From Streptococcus pacificus (GTDB taxonomy: Bacteria; Bacillota; Bacilli; Lactobacillales; Streptococcaceae), in NCBI RefSeq assembly GCF_016481305.1, contig NZ_JAENBO010000002.1, positions 124,001 through 188,000 on the forward strand: a stretch of DNA of 64,000 nt. The letters run 5' to 3'. The notes below the pieces were generated by a model that saw only the letters and a list, made by a program, of their open reading frames with translations, was not told the origin of the DNA and ran no database searches. Shown here piece by piece: positions 47,853-56,108 of the stretch (positions are counted from its first letter, which is position 1; each line of letters begins with the position of its first letter). A program made the translations under genes and the position numbers.

Positions 47853-48653
47853 TTAGTTCAAGAATCTAAATTCACCAAAAGAAGAATTGACATGAAAATC
47901 TGGAGCTGGTGTTTTAGGATCGACCCAAGAAATCCATTCCATGATAGGATCGTCACCTTCTGTTTCTGGTGTAGAAAATTCTGCACGATAGGCTCCAACC
48001 TTCATGGTGTTGTTGGTTAATAGTTTCAACTCTTCTAATGTTTTGATAGGAATTTTCCCTTCAACACTATAGCCATTATCAGTTTTTGTTGCAGCGGTTT
48101 CCAAGCCTTCTAAGTCCCATTCACCATCAAAATCTCTATAGTATTCAATAGAATAGTCGTGAACACGACCGTCAGCATCAACTTCAATAGCATAATAAAG
48201 TGGCATCCCGTCTGGAGTAGGCTTGTCAATGCTACCACCGGCAAAGAATAACTCAACACGGTCTTCATTATCGACAGTACTTTCATTATCTTGCCATTCA
48301 CTATCAAGTAAGACATCTTTGTCTAAGACATTGAAATTAAAATATAGATCTGTTCCATCTTGAAAGGCTTTAAATTCTGTTAGTGGTGCTTCTTTAGCAT
48401 CCCATGGAAAATGGAACCCACCAGACAAGATAGGAACATCTTGCCAGACAGTATCGTCAAGCATGCCATCTATTTGTGGTTTTTCTTTGCGCATCACCAC
48501 ATCGTAATGAGGTGTTGTCGCTTCATTATAAGCGATAACCGTTTGATTAACCTTCTCATCACTTGTTGTGCTACTTGTAGTACAGCCAAAAAGAGCTAGA
48601 CTAAGAAAAGATATCATAACCAAATAAAGCCAATGTTTTGATAGTTTTTTCAT
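47853..48653 (-). CDS. Lipoprotein with CBM9-like carbohydrate-binding domain
   Basis: The product has 266 residues: a lipoprotein signal (LALFGC), a Ser/Thr linker, then a family-9 carbohydrate-binding/DOMON-like fold (KPQIDGMLDDTVWQDVPIL, DGTDLYFNFNVLDKDV, DRVELFFAGG, YSVEGKIPIKTLEEL). Such domains bind sugars in secreted glycanases. Here it stands alone on a lipid anchor, last in the PTS operon and 40 bases after transaldolase, so it may capture the sugar or a glycan source for that PTS. The start at 48653 follows AAGGAGG. Confidence 0.85.
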   Translation of the reverse strand: MKKLSKHWLYLVMISFLSLALFGCTTSSTTSDEKVNQTVIAYNEATTPHYDVVMRKEKPQIDGMLDDTVWQDVPILSGGFHFPWDAKEAPLTEFKAFQDGTDLYFNFNVLDKDVLLDSEWQDNESTVDNEDRVELFFAGGSIDKPTPDGMPLYYAIEVDADGRVHDYSIEYYRDFDGEWDLEGLETAATKTDNGYSVEGKIPIKTLEELKLLTNNTMKVGAYRAEFSTPETEGDDPIMEWISWVDPKTPAPDFHVNSSFGEFRFLN

Positions 48654-48693
48654 AAAAACCTCCTTACTATCACAACCTCTTAAAACAATCATT

Positions 48694-49407
48694 CTACAAG
48701 ATAGAAAAACCTAGACTTGTGCTGTCAGAAAGAAACGTTTGAACAGTCTCTAAGGAGTATTGTTCCAAATCTTTACCTTTTAAACTGAGTTTTTTAATGA
48801 TACCAGGTGTACAAGTAATAATGTCAACCCCTAATTTATCGGCTTGATAGATATTGAACACTTCTCTAGGACTAGCCCAGAGCAATTCTACAGCTTCTTT
48901 TGTTTGGCAGATAGCCTTGGCAGAAGCCATTAGTGGCTCTGGATCAACACCTGTATCTGCAACACGTCCTGCAAAAACTGAAACAATGGACGGTGTCTTA
49001 TCACTTAGAACCTCAACAACTCTCTCAACTTGACTAGTGGTGAAAATGGCAGTAACGTTAACCTTAATGCCCTCAGCTGATAAGTCTTTAATAATTGGAA
49101 TCGTACTGTCACCTTTTGAATTGGTAATTGGAATTTTGACATAGACATTGTCCCCGAAACTAGCTATTTTTTTAGCTTCACGTTTCATCGTTTCTAAATC
49201 ATCAGCAAAAACTTCAAAAGAAACTGGGTACTGCGTAATGGCCTCTAAAACATCTTTAGCAAATGTCAGATAATCTGTAACCCCCGCTTTTTTCATCAAA
49301 CTAGGGTTTGTTGTGAAACCAGTAACGAGACCAGAATTTAAATCGGCAACCATGTCTTCCAAAACAGCGCCATCAGAATAAATTTTAACAGAAAAATCAG
49401 TTTTCAT
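48694..49407 (-). CDS. Transaldolase/fructose-6-phosphate aldolase family protein
   Basis: This 237-residue TalC/FSA-type class I aldolase has the phosphate-sugar motif GFTTNPSLMKKAG and the Schiff-base Lys in YVKIPITNSKG. It either transfers dihydroxyacetone units (transaldolase) or cleaves fructose-6-phosphate-like sugars. GAGGTG supports the ATG at 49407. It lies 10 bases after the PTS EIIC, indicating that the imported sugar phosphate feeds the pentose phosphate pathway. Confidence 0.9.
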   Translation of the reverse strand: MKTDFSVKIYSDGAVLEDMVADLNSGLVTGFTTNPSLMKKAGVTDYLTFAKDVLEAITQYPVSFEVFADDLETMKREAKKIASFGDNVYVKIPITNSKGDSTIPIIKDLSAEGIKVNVTAIFTTSQVERVVEVLSDKTPSIVSVFAGRVADTGVDPEPLMASAKAICQTKEAVELLWASPREVFNIYQADKLGVDIITCTPGIIKKLSLKGKDLEQYSLETVQTFLSDSTSLGFSIL

Positions 49408-49417
49408 TTTTTTCACC

Positions 49418-50776
49418 TCACTCATGGTTATTAATCGCTTCTTGAGAGCTACTCATTAACGATGGAATAATTAAAACAGCCAGTAAAACACCTACTATTA
49501 TATAAACGCCAATAGATTGTGCAAATTCGCCCAAACGACCAAGCAAAATGCCTAAAACAGCAAAGTCAAAATCACCAAATGTTGTATTGCTAAACCCTAG
49601 ATTTCCCAAGACTGGTAGTAACATAGCTGGTAAAAATGCCAAGAACAGACCATTGACAAATGATCCTAAAATGGCACCCTTACGACCCCCAGTAGCATTG
49701 CCAAAAATACCGGCTGTCGCACCACAAAAGAAGTGTGGAACCATACCAGGGATGATTAAGACACCACCAATTGCGCCTAAAATAAACATGCCGATAAGAC
49801 CACCTAAAAAGCTAAAAGCAAAGCCTATAATAACAGCAGTCGGTGCGTATGGGAAAAAGACAGCACAGTCAACAGCTGGCACAGCATTTGGAATAAGTTT
49901 AGTACTAACCCCTTCAAACGCTGGAATTAAATCAGCTAAAATCATACGAACCCCGGCATAAACGATAGCAACGCCAACCGCAAACTGAAGACCAGACAAG
50001 ACGGCAAAAATGAATGGGCTTTTACCACCAGAAATACTTGATACAAAATCACCACCTGCAGCAATGGCAGAGATAAGATAGAAAACAATCATAATAAGGG
50101 CTGTAGAGATGGTTGTATTTCTCAAAAAGTTCCACTTTTCAGATACTTGGATATCTTCTGTGCTTTGACTATTCTTACCAACCAAATCACCAATCCATGC
50201 CGCTAAATAGTAGCCCAAGCTACCAAAGTGGCCCATGGCAATTTCATCACCATCTGTAACCTTTAAAGTGTAACGTTGCCCAATTGCTGGAGAAATAGCT
50301 GACCACGCGCCTAAAATAAAGCCTCCGATAAGAATTAATAAAATGCCTTTAAAATCCAGAGCGCCTAAAACAGCTGATAACAGACAAGCCATAAAGAAAC
50401 TGTGATGACCTGTCAAGAAAATATATTTAAAGCGTGTTAGACGTGCAATAATTAAATTAAATAATAAGCCAACCACTAAAATAGACATGGTTTCAACACC
50501 CAAGATTTGTTGGGCAACTGAAGTGACGGCTTCATTATTTGGCACCACCCCAGTAATATGAAAACCTTTTTCAATCATTTGTGCTAAGGGGTCTAAATTA
50601 GCAACAATAACACCCGCTCCAGCAGATAACATGAGATAACCTAAAATTGGACCAAGTGTCCCAGTCATTACCTTATGAGCTGGCGATTTTAAAGCCAAAA
50701 GTCCCGCACAGGCAATCAATCCCATCAAAAAAGCAGGCTCACTTAAGATATCTTTTAAAAAATCTAATATTACCAT
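49418..50776 (-). CDS. PTS transporter subunit EIIC, ascorbate (UlaA/SgaT) family
   Basis: This 452-residue polytopic protein of the ascorbate-Gat PTS superfamily has about 11 transmembrane helices and the conserved NNEAVTSVAQQILGVETM and GMVPHFFCGATAGIFGNATGG regions. It imports and, with EIIA and EIIB, phosphorylates a sugar. None of the ula catabolic genes (lactonase, decarboxylase, epimerases) is present, so L-ascorbate is not a safe call. Confidence 0.92.
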   Translation of the reverse strand: MVILDFLKDILSEPAFLMGLIACAGLLALKSPAHKVMTGTLGPILGYLMLSAGAGVIVANLDPLAQMIEKGFHITGVVPNNEAVTSVAQQILGVETMSILVVGLLFNLIIARLTRFKYIFLTGHHSFFMACLLSAVLGALDFKGILLILIGGFILGAWSAISPAIGQRYTLKVTDGDEIAMGHFGSLGYYLAAWIGDLVGKNSQSTEDIQVSEKWNFLRNTTISTALIMIVFYLISAIAAGGDFVSSISGGKSPFIFAVLSGLQFAVGVAIVYAGVRMILADLIPAFEGVSTKLIPNAVPAVDCAVFFPYAPTAVIIGFAFSFLGGLIGMFILGAIGGVLIIPGMVPHFFCGATAGIFGNATGGRKGAILGSFVNGLFLAFLPAMLLPVLGNLGFSNTTFGDFDFAVLGILLGRLGEFAQSIGVYIIVGVLLAVLIIPSLMSSSQEAINNHE

Positions 50777-50788
50777 TTCTTATCCTCC

Positions 50789-51067
50789 CTATTTAGATAA
50801 CATCTCTTCTAGTACAGGTAATAAGTCCTCTTCTATCCTCTTTTTATTGGTATAACTTCTTACAATACAAACCTTGGCATCTTCAGGAAAAATGTCCTTG
50901 AATTCTTTGACGGTGACAAATAAATCCGCATCTCTGCCAACCGCAGCATTTGAGTCACAAGACTCAGCCTCTATATCATAACCGTGCTCTTTAGCAATTT
51001 TATCCACTTTCATTTTGAGTAGCAAACTACTACCAATACCATTGCCACAAACTGTAATTATTTTCAT
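50789..51067 (-). CDS. PTS EIIB subunit, ascorbate/Gat family
   Basis: This protein is 92 residues long; the phosphorylatable Cys lies in the N-terminal TVCGNGIGSSLLLKMKV loop. It takes phosphate from the EIIA domain of the upstream regulator and passes it to the sugar in EIIC. The second of two adjacent ATGs (51067) is preferred, because GAGGTGG lies too close to the first. It is 12 bases ahead of EIIC. Confidence 0.93.
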   Translation of the reverse strand: MKIITVCGNGIGSSLLLKMKVDKIAKEHGYDIEAESCDSNAAVGRDADLFVTVKEFKDIFPEDAKVCIVRSYTNKKRIEEDLLPVLEEMLSK

Positions 51068-53133
51068 CATTCCACCTCTTCATTTAATGAACTCCATTTT
51101 AGCAATCGATAAATGTCTTCCTTCGTTTCAGCTGCTATTAATTTTTGAAGTTTTTCCTCATCATCTAAAATCATTACTAATTCTTGCAAGGCTTTTAGAT
51201 GCGCAGAAGAATCAATTGCGGCCAAAACAAAAATCAGTTGCACCTCCCTTTCATCATCAAAATCATTTTTATCCAAGTTAAAGGAAACAGGCTCTTTCAA
51301 ATGCAATAAACTCATCCCCAATCGTTTGACCCCTTTTTCTGGGGTTGCATGAGGTACAGCAACATGTGGCGCCAAAACAATGTAAGCCCCTATTGTTTTA
51401 ACAGACTCTATCATGGCAGTGATATAACTAGCTTCAATGTAGCCTTGTTTTAATAGTGGATCTGCCGCTAGAGTGATGGCTTCCTGCCAATCTTTAACGT
51501 TTTCTTTCGTTTGAATCAGGTCAATTGTTAACAAATCAGTCAATGATACTCCCTCCCAACTACTTGTGTCGTGATGACCCAGTGATAAAAAATAAGTGGC
51601 TAAATCTTCTCTTAAGGTTTGTTCATCTTCAATGAGACAAGACTTTTTGATCAGCTTAAGTAGTTCTTCACTTTTCGGATAAAAAGATGGTGTTATCGAA
51701 AATTCATTGTAAACTGTTTTCTTCAATATTGTTTTTTCAACGGGATTCATAAAAGGTTGAACCACAAAGAGTGGTTTGTCGGTTTCAAAGAAAACTGTTG
51801 AAAAAATCACATCATAATCTTGTAACTGCAACGCATTAAGATGAGCTAGTTGGTGAACATCTTTAAACATAAACTCTGGGAACATCATCTGTAATTCTGA
51901 TCCTAGAATTAAAGAAGAACTTATCCCATTTGGGCAAACCGCTAAAGCGACAATCTTTCGTTGATCATTATTTAATGGATGAATGGTCAAATAACCACCA
52001 AAATGCATGGTGAAATAAGCAACTTCATCATCACTAATCGTTTTTCCCAGAGCCTCACTCAGTGGAAAGAGACTCTTTTTGATTAAATAAAACAAGCTCT
52101 CATATTCTGACAAAATATGTTCTTTTAAAGGATTGACAATGTGATTATCAAACAACAATCGATAATAGGCTGGGGCAAGATGACAGTATAAATTTTGTCT
52201 AAATTGCGCGTCATTAGTAAATACAATTCCAGTTTTCGCTGACACCATGTCGATAATAGCTTCCATGATAACCAGTATCTCAGGCTGAGGAGATTTGACA
52301 ATATCTCCTTGAGTACATCCCATTAGTCTTGTCGCAATAAAATAACACTCCCTTTTCAAATTAGGAAATTCTGCGACAAATTGTTTAGCCAACTCAAAAA
52401 CAACAATCTCACTAATTAGTTGTCTTTCTTGTTCAGAATACACCACCTTTCCTTCTAAACGCCCCCAAATAAGGCATAAAATGACATAAGACGTCGCCTC
52501 TATCCGCTCATTAATAAACAATAATTGACTTTGATTAGTATAAGTAAGAAAAACTTGCGCTATATGATCAAACTCAAATGGTTTTTGGCAAGCATGAAAC
52601 AGATAGCGAATAATCCATTTCCCACTGCTGAATTGGAGAAGTTCATTAATCGCCCACTCCAAAACAAAACGCAAGTCTTTTGGACAACCAACTAGAAAGT
52701 AGCCGCTTTTTCGCTCATACTCTATGGTGACTTGTTTTTGTCTCAGACTCTTTTTTAATTCTTTTAAATCATTTAATACCGTATTCTTACTGATTCTTAG
52801 AACATCTTGAAGATGAAAATTAGAGATATAATCTTCCTTTAGTAACAGATAAAGAACAATCATATAGGGCCGTTCTTCCTGAAAAAGATAGTCTTTAAGA
52901 TCAGGTGATAGCCTTACAAACAAATCAGTCACAGAAATCTGTGGGCAATTAATCCTATCGTTGACCAGAGAGATGACAGGGGTGTCTAATATCTCTAAAG
53001 TGGCATTGATTTTAGCCATATCTGATAAAATACTTTTTCTAGAAACACCCAAGACACCTTCTAAATCTGATAATGGATAGCCATGATACTTGGAAAAAAG
53101 AGGTAACTTTTTAACAATGTCATTGGTTAACAT
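51067..53133 (-). CDS. BglG/MtlR-type PTS-regulated activator with EIIA domain
   Basis: The protein has 688 residues: N-terminal HTH (DLEGVLGVSRKSILSDMAK) and Mga-like HTH, two PRD domains (about 190-400; conserved His near ITDDE-type YFTMHFGGY), an EIIB-like Gat domain (VALAVCPNGISSSLIL), and a C-terminal EIIA domain with active His in APHVAVPHATPEKG. It activates its own PTS operon and also appears to supply the operon's EIIA function, as no separate EIIA gene exists. It is first in the operon behind a CcpA-type site. Confidence 0.9.
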   Translation of the reverse strand: MLTNDIVKKLPLFSKYHGYPLSDLEGVLGVSRKSILSDMAKINATLEILDTPVISLVNDRINCPQISVTDLFVRLSPDLKDYLFQEERPYMIVLYLLLKEDYISNFHLQDVLRISKNTVLNDLKELKKSLRQKQVTIEYERKSGYFLVGCPKDLRFVLEWAINELLQFSSGKWIIRYLFHACQKPFEFDHIAQVFLTYTNQSQLLFINERIEATSYVILCLIWGRLEGKVVYSEQERQLISEIVVFELAKQFVAEFPNLKRECYFIATRLMGCTQGDIVKSPQPEILVIMEAIIDMVSAKTGIVFTNDAQFRQNLYCHLAPAYYRLLFDNHIVNPLKEHILSEYESLFYLIKKSLFPLSEALGKTISDDEVAYFTMHFGGYLTIHPLNNDQRKIVALAVCPNGISSSLILGSELQMMFPEFMFKDVHQLAHLNALQLQDYDVIFSTVFFETDKPLFVVQPFMNPVEKTILKKTVYNEFSITPSFYPKSEELLKLIKKSCLIEDEQTLREDLATYFLSLGHHDTSSWEGVSLTDLLTIDLIQTKENVKDWQEAITLAADPLLKQGYIEASYITAMIESVKTIGAYIVLAPHVAVPHATPEKGVKRLGMSLLHLKEPVSFNLDKNDFDDEREVQLIFVLAAIDSSAHLKALQELVMILDDEEKLQKLIAAETKEDIYRLLKWSSLNEEVE

Positions 53134-53159
53134 GATTAATCTCCTAATTCAATTATAAT

Positions 53160-53173
53160 ATAAAGCGCTTTCA
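53160..53173 (-). promoter_or_regulatory. cre (CcpA) site at the PTS operon promoter
   Basis: The minus strand reads TGAAAGCGCTTTAT, close to the cre consensus TGWAANCGNTNWCA. It lies immediately upstream of a TATAAT at 53152-53157 and so would block the polymerase, giving repression by glucose. Confidence 0.75.
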
Positions 53174-53254
53174 TTTTTGAGAGAATTGAGTCCAATTTAC
53201 TGACCCAAAAAGAAAATACCATTGTGCTATAACTTGTTATTATATTGATATGAT

Positions 53255-53289
53255 AAAAATGGAAGGGACACTCAGTCCCTTCCATTTTT
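53255..53289. terminator. Terminator at the end of the cupin gene
   Basis: AAAAATGGAAGGGAC pairs with GTCCCTTCCATTTTT; it overlaps the cupin stop codon. Confidence 0.9.
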
Positions 53290-53767
53290 ATTTCGTCAAT
53301 TGTTTGATAATACTGTCATGTTCTGGATAATGTGTTATCAGTTCTTGATAACTGAATAGTTCAAAATCCTCAAATTCAAATCCTGGTGAAACCATGCAGG
53401 AAACGAGGGAAAAGCCCTCCTCAACAGTTGATCCGAAAATGGTCCCCTTAGAAACACGATACTGTAAGACTTGTCCTTTGGCTACATCAAGCCCTAAAGT
53501 AGCTGTTTTATAGTTGCCATCTGGCGTAATCATATGAACTGTTAATGGCTGACCGTCATGATAATACCAGATTTCATCCGCGGTTAAACGATGAAAATGT
53601 GATGGGTTTTCTTTTTCCAAGAGAAAGTAGATACTTGTGAAAAGAGAACGTTCCTTCCCCTTGATTTGTATCTTATCTTGTGATTTTTCGACTTCACGAA
53701 AATACCCACCTTCAGGATGAGCTGTCATCTCTAGCAGTTTTACCCATTCTACCGCTGATTTTATCAT
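53288..53767 (-). CDS. Cupin (DUF985/cupin_5) family protein
   Basis: This 159-residue single-domain cupin_5 protein has the pattern HPEGGYFREV, SHFHRLTADEIWYYHDG and FGSTVEEGFSLVSCMVSPGFEF. Family members are small beta-barrels of unknown substrate; some are related to sugar-epimerising enzymes. It is monocistronic, with AGGAG ahead of the ATG. Confidence 0.9.
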   Translation of the reverse strand: MIKSAVEWVKLLEMTAHPEGGYFREVEKSQDKIQIKGKERSLFTSIYFLLEKENPSHFHRLTADEIWYYHDGQPLTVHMITPDGNYKTATLGLDVAKGQVLQYRVSKGTIFGSTVEEGFSLVSCMVSPGFEFEDFELFSYQELITHYPEHDSIIKQLTK

Positions 53768-53869
53768 AATATTCTCCTACTATGCTCTTTTTATCATTTT
53801 AACATATCAAAAAAATATTGGTCAATCGATAACAGTTGCTAATCTTTTCAAGCAATAAAGGGTTACCAA

Positions 53870-53897
53870 TTTGTGTTGACACAAACTGTTATAACAG
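53870..53897. promoter_or_regulatory. Two abutting palindromes upstream of the cupin gene
   Basis: TTTGTGT-TG-ACACAAA (53870-53885) is followed without a gap by the perfect palindrome CTGTTATAACAG (53886-53897). They lie in the gap between the methyltransferase and the cupin gene. They look like operator sites, but no consensus I know fits. Confidence 0.4.
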
Positions 53898-53921
53898 ATT
53901 TTTGTTTTTTTAACTCACTAA

Positions 53922-54515
53922 TTATAGTTGAGTTGTCTTAATTGCTTGTAAAATAAAAGCTTTTCCTTGTGGACGCATAAACAGAGCATCCCCTTCAATA
54001 ATGAGTTCCTTAGTCACGGTTTTCAAACCAAGTGATTCCAGTTCTTTTGCTAGAAGGTCTAAATCAAAGCCACTATAATTGGCCTCTAGGTCTTGGTAAA
54101 AATCAATCATGATGAATTGACCATTGTCGTTCAATGTGACAAATAATTCTTCTAGCAAGTCTTTATAGTCTGGCACATGATGTAGAACCAATGAAATAAG
54201 AAGTAAATCATAGGCATCCTTGATGGACTTGTTGGTTTCATCAACCAATTGTGTAGTGATATGGGTATGACCTGCTGCCTCAATTTTTTGTTTTGCCTGA
54301 TCTAGCATGGCTTGACTGATATCAGTAAGGATTATTTTTTCTGCCAAATCAGCTAACCCAAGTGCAAGATTGCCAGTGCCACCACCATAATCTACTATCG
54401 TATCAATCTGATAACCGTCTAACAAGGAGCGAATCACTTTTGTAAAATGTTCTGCCAAAGCGAGTTGCTCTGGGGAATCATAGTGTTTTGCTTTTTCATC
54501 AAATTTATTAGCCAT
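53922..54515 (-). CDS. Class I SAM-dependent methyltransferase
   Basis: This 197-residue Rossmann methyltransferase shows SAM motif I as VDYGGGTGNLALGLA, motif II/III region IILTDISQAML and post-motif LLLISLVLHHVPDY. The substrate is unknown; it resembles small-molecule or quinone-type methylases. AAAGGAAA precedes the ATG. Confidence 0.9.
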   Translation of the reverse strand: MANKFDEKAKHYDSPEQLALAEHFTKVIRSLLDGYQIDTIVDYGGGTGNLALGLADLAEKIILTDISQAMLDQAKQKIEAAGHTHITTQLVDETNKSIKDAYDLLLISLVLHHVPDYKDLLEELFVTLNDNGQFIMIDFYQDLEANYSGFDLDLLAKELESLGLKTVTKELIIEGDALFMRPQGKAFILQAIKTTQL

Positions 54516-54647
54516 TATTTTTCCTTTCAGAGATTGTTAACTAGTTAATCATATCAAAAAGTAAAAAAGAATGCTAGAATTTGATACAGATAATGACTAG
54601 TAGAAGGAACACTACTTTTATAGTCTTTCTTTTTTCAAATCAAAACA

Positions 54648-54673
54648 AAAAGAGAATCTTTCGATTCTCTTTT
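54648..54673 (-). terminator. Terminator of the beta-helix protein gene
   Basis: AAAAGAGAATC pairs with GATTCTCTTTT around a 4-base loop. Confidence 0.9.
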
Positions 54674-54698
54674 CTAGTCTTATCGTATTTTTTTAGTT

Positions 54699-55991
54699 TT
54701 AAAGGTAAGCTTCAATAGCTGAGCGATCTGTCTTGCCATCATTTTGGATGACAACTTCTTTAGCACCATCACCATTTGCAATAAGTTTTCCTGATAATAG
54801 CAACTTGTCAACCTTACCGCCGTTGATATGGTAAGAAACAACATTTGCCCCATGTGTTTCAATGTTACCTTTAACTTCAAGTGTTTTAATGCTACCACCA
54901 GCTAAGACACTAAGCGCATCAGCTGCAAGTGTCATAATTTCACCTTTTACTAAGGTTTGACCTACAGATCCTGATGTTGAGATGTCGCTACCAATAGTGA
55001 TGTCACCCACTGGCTTACTAAATTGCATCCCAATAGATCCGTCTCCTTTGGTGACAATTTTTTCGAAGTAAGCTTTTTCAATCGTACCATCATATTGGTT
55101 GAACCCTCTAGCGCCTGAACCATTAGTAGTAATTGTTTTTTCAGCCCTGAAGTCTTTGACATCACCAAAGTTAACAAAACCGATACCACTTGTTCCGTAG
55201 CTAATGACTTCTTCTTTGACAACCCAACGATCAACACTGCCCCAGACGTCAAGAACCATGTCGTTAGTACCATAAGTCACAACAACACCATTTGAAACAA
55301 CATCCTTAGCATGAGCACCATAAACGATGAAAATACCACCGGTGATAAGATTTGGTTGCCCAGTTGGAATCATACCATTTGAATAAACATCATTAGTTGT
55401 TAATTGATCAATCACAACTTTTCCTGAATCATCATTAAAGCCAGAGATGAAAATACCACTACCAAGAGCTGGCGCATTTTTTCTACCAACAGAAACATTA
55501 GTCGCTGTTACTTTGATTTCACTACCTTCTTCAGGATTGAAGTTGTAAATGGTTAAAGCCCCTTGATAAACGTTAACACCGTATTTCATTGGTCTTTCTG
55601 GGTAAGATCTAGCGTCAGCAGAAACAATATCTAGGTCATCAATCACTACAGAAAGGTTTTTGTTGTACCCACGAGTGATTAACTGAACCATCCCAGTAAC
55701 GACAAGATTGGTTAATTTAATTTCTCCCAAATCCATTCTTGAAGAATCAATAAAGATTGCTCTTTTTGAGGGTGATGTTTGAATAGCAAGTCCAGAGATA
55801 GAGTTATTTTGCGTCAAGGCAATCCCATCACCATTAATGAAACTTAATAAGATATTATCAGAACCAGCTATTAAGCTTTGTCCTGGGTTCAGTTTAATAC
55901 TGTTAGAGATGCTCATTGAATTCATCAATTTAATCTCTTTTTCATTAGCTGCAATAGCCTGTTTTAGTTCGATTACATTTTTTACTTTCAT
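54699..55991 (-). CDS. Predicted right-handed beta-helix repeat protein
   Basis: The product has 430 residues, with no signal peptide, membrane helix or anchor. After a short N-terminal alpha segment (VKNVIELKQAIAANEKEIKL) the chain is built of roughly 20-25-residue beta rungs rich in Gly, Asn, Val and Ile (for example NGVVVTYGTNDMVLDVWGSV), as in pectate-lyase-like parallel beta-helices. No catalytic set is recognised. A GGAGGG site and an extended -10 (TGCTATAAT, 56013-56021) precede it. Function unknown; cytoplasmic or leaderless export are both possible. Confidence 0.7.
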   Translation of the reverse strand: MKVKNVIELKQAIAANEKEIKLMNSMSISNSIKLNPGQSLIAGSDNILLSFINGDGIALTQNNSISGLAIQTSPSKRAIFIDSSRMDLGEIKLTNLVVTGMVQLITRGYNKNLSVVIDDLDIVSADARSYPERPMKYGVNVYQGALTIYNFNPEEGSEIKVTATNVSVGRKNAPALGSGIFISGFNDDSGKVVIDQLTTNDVYSNGMIPTGQPNLITGGIFIVYGAHAKDVVSNGVVVTYGTNDMVLDVWGSVDRWVVKEEVISYGTSGIGFVNFGDVKDFRAEKTITTNGSGARGFNQYDGTIEKAYFEKIVTKGDGSIGMQFSKPVGDITIGSDISTSGSVGQTLVKGEIMTLAADALSVLAGGSIKTLEVKGNIETHGANVVSYHINGGKVDKLLLSGKLIANGDGAKEVVIQNDGKTDRSAIEAYL

Positions 55992-56069
55992 AGGTTTACC
56001 CTCCTGGCTATCATTATAGCACTTATACGCTTAGTGAGTGAGTGATATGCTTACTAGACACTCTACACA

Positions 56070-56095
56070 AAAAGAGAGGACCTTGCCTCTCTTTT
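56070..56095 (-). terminator. Terminator of gapN
   Basis: AAAAGAGAGG pairs with CCTCTCTTTT around a 6-base loop. Confidence 0.9.
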
Positions 56096-56108
56096 ATTGG
56101 TTTTTAAT

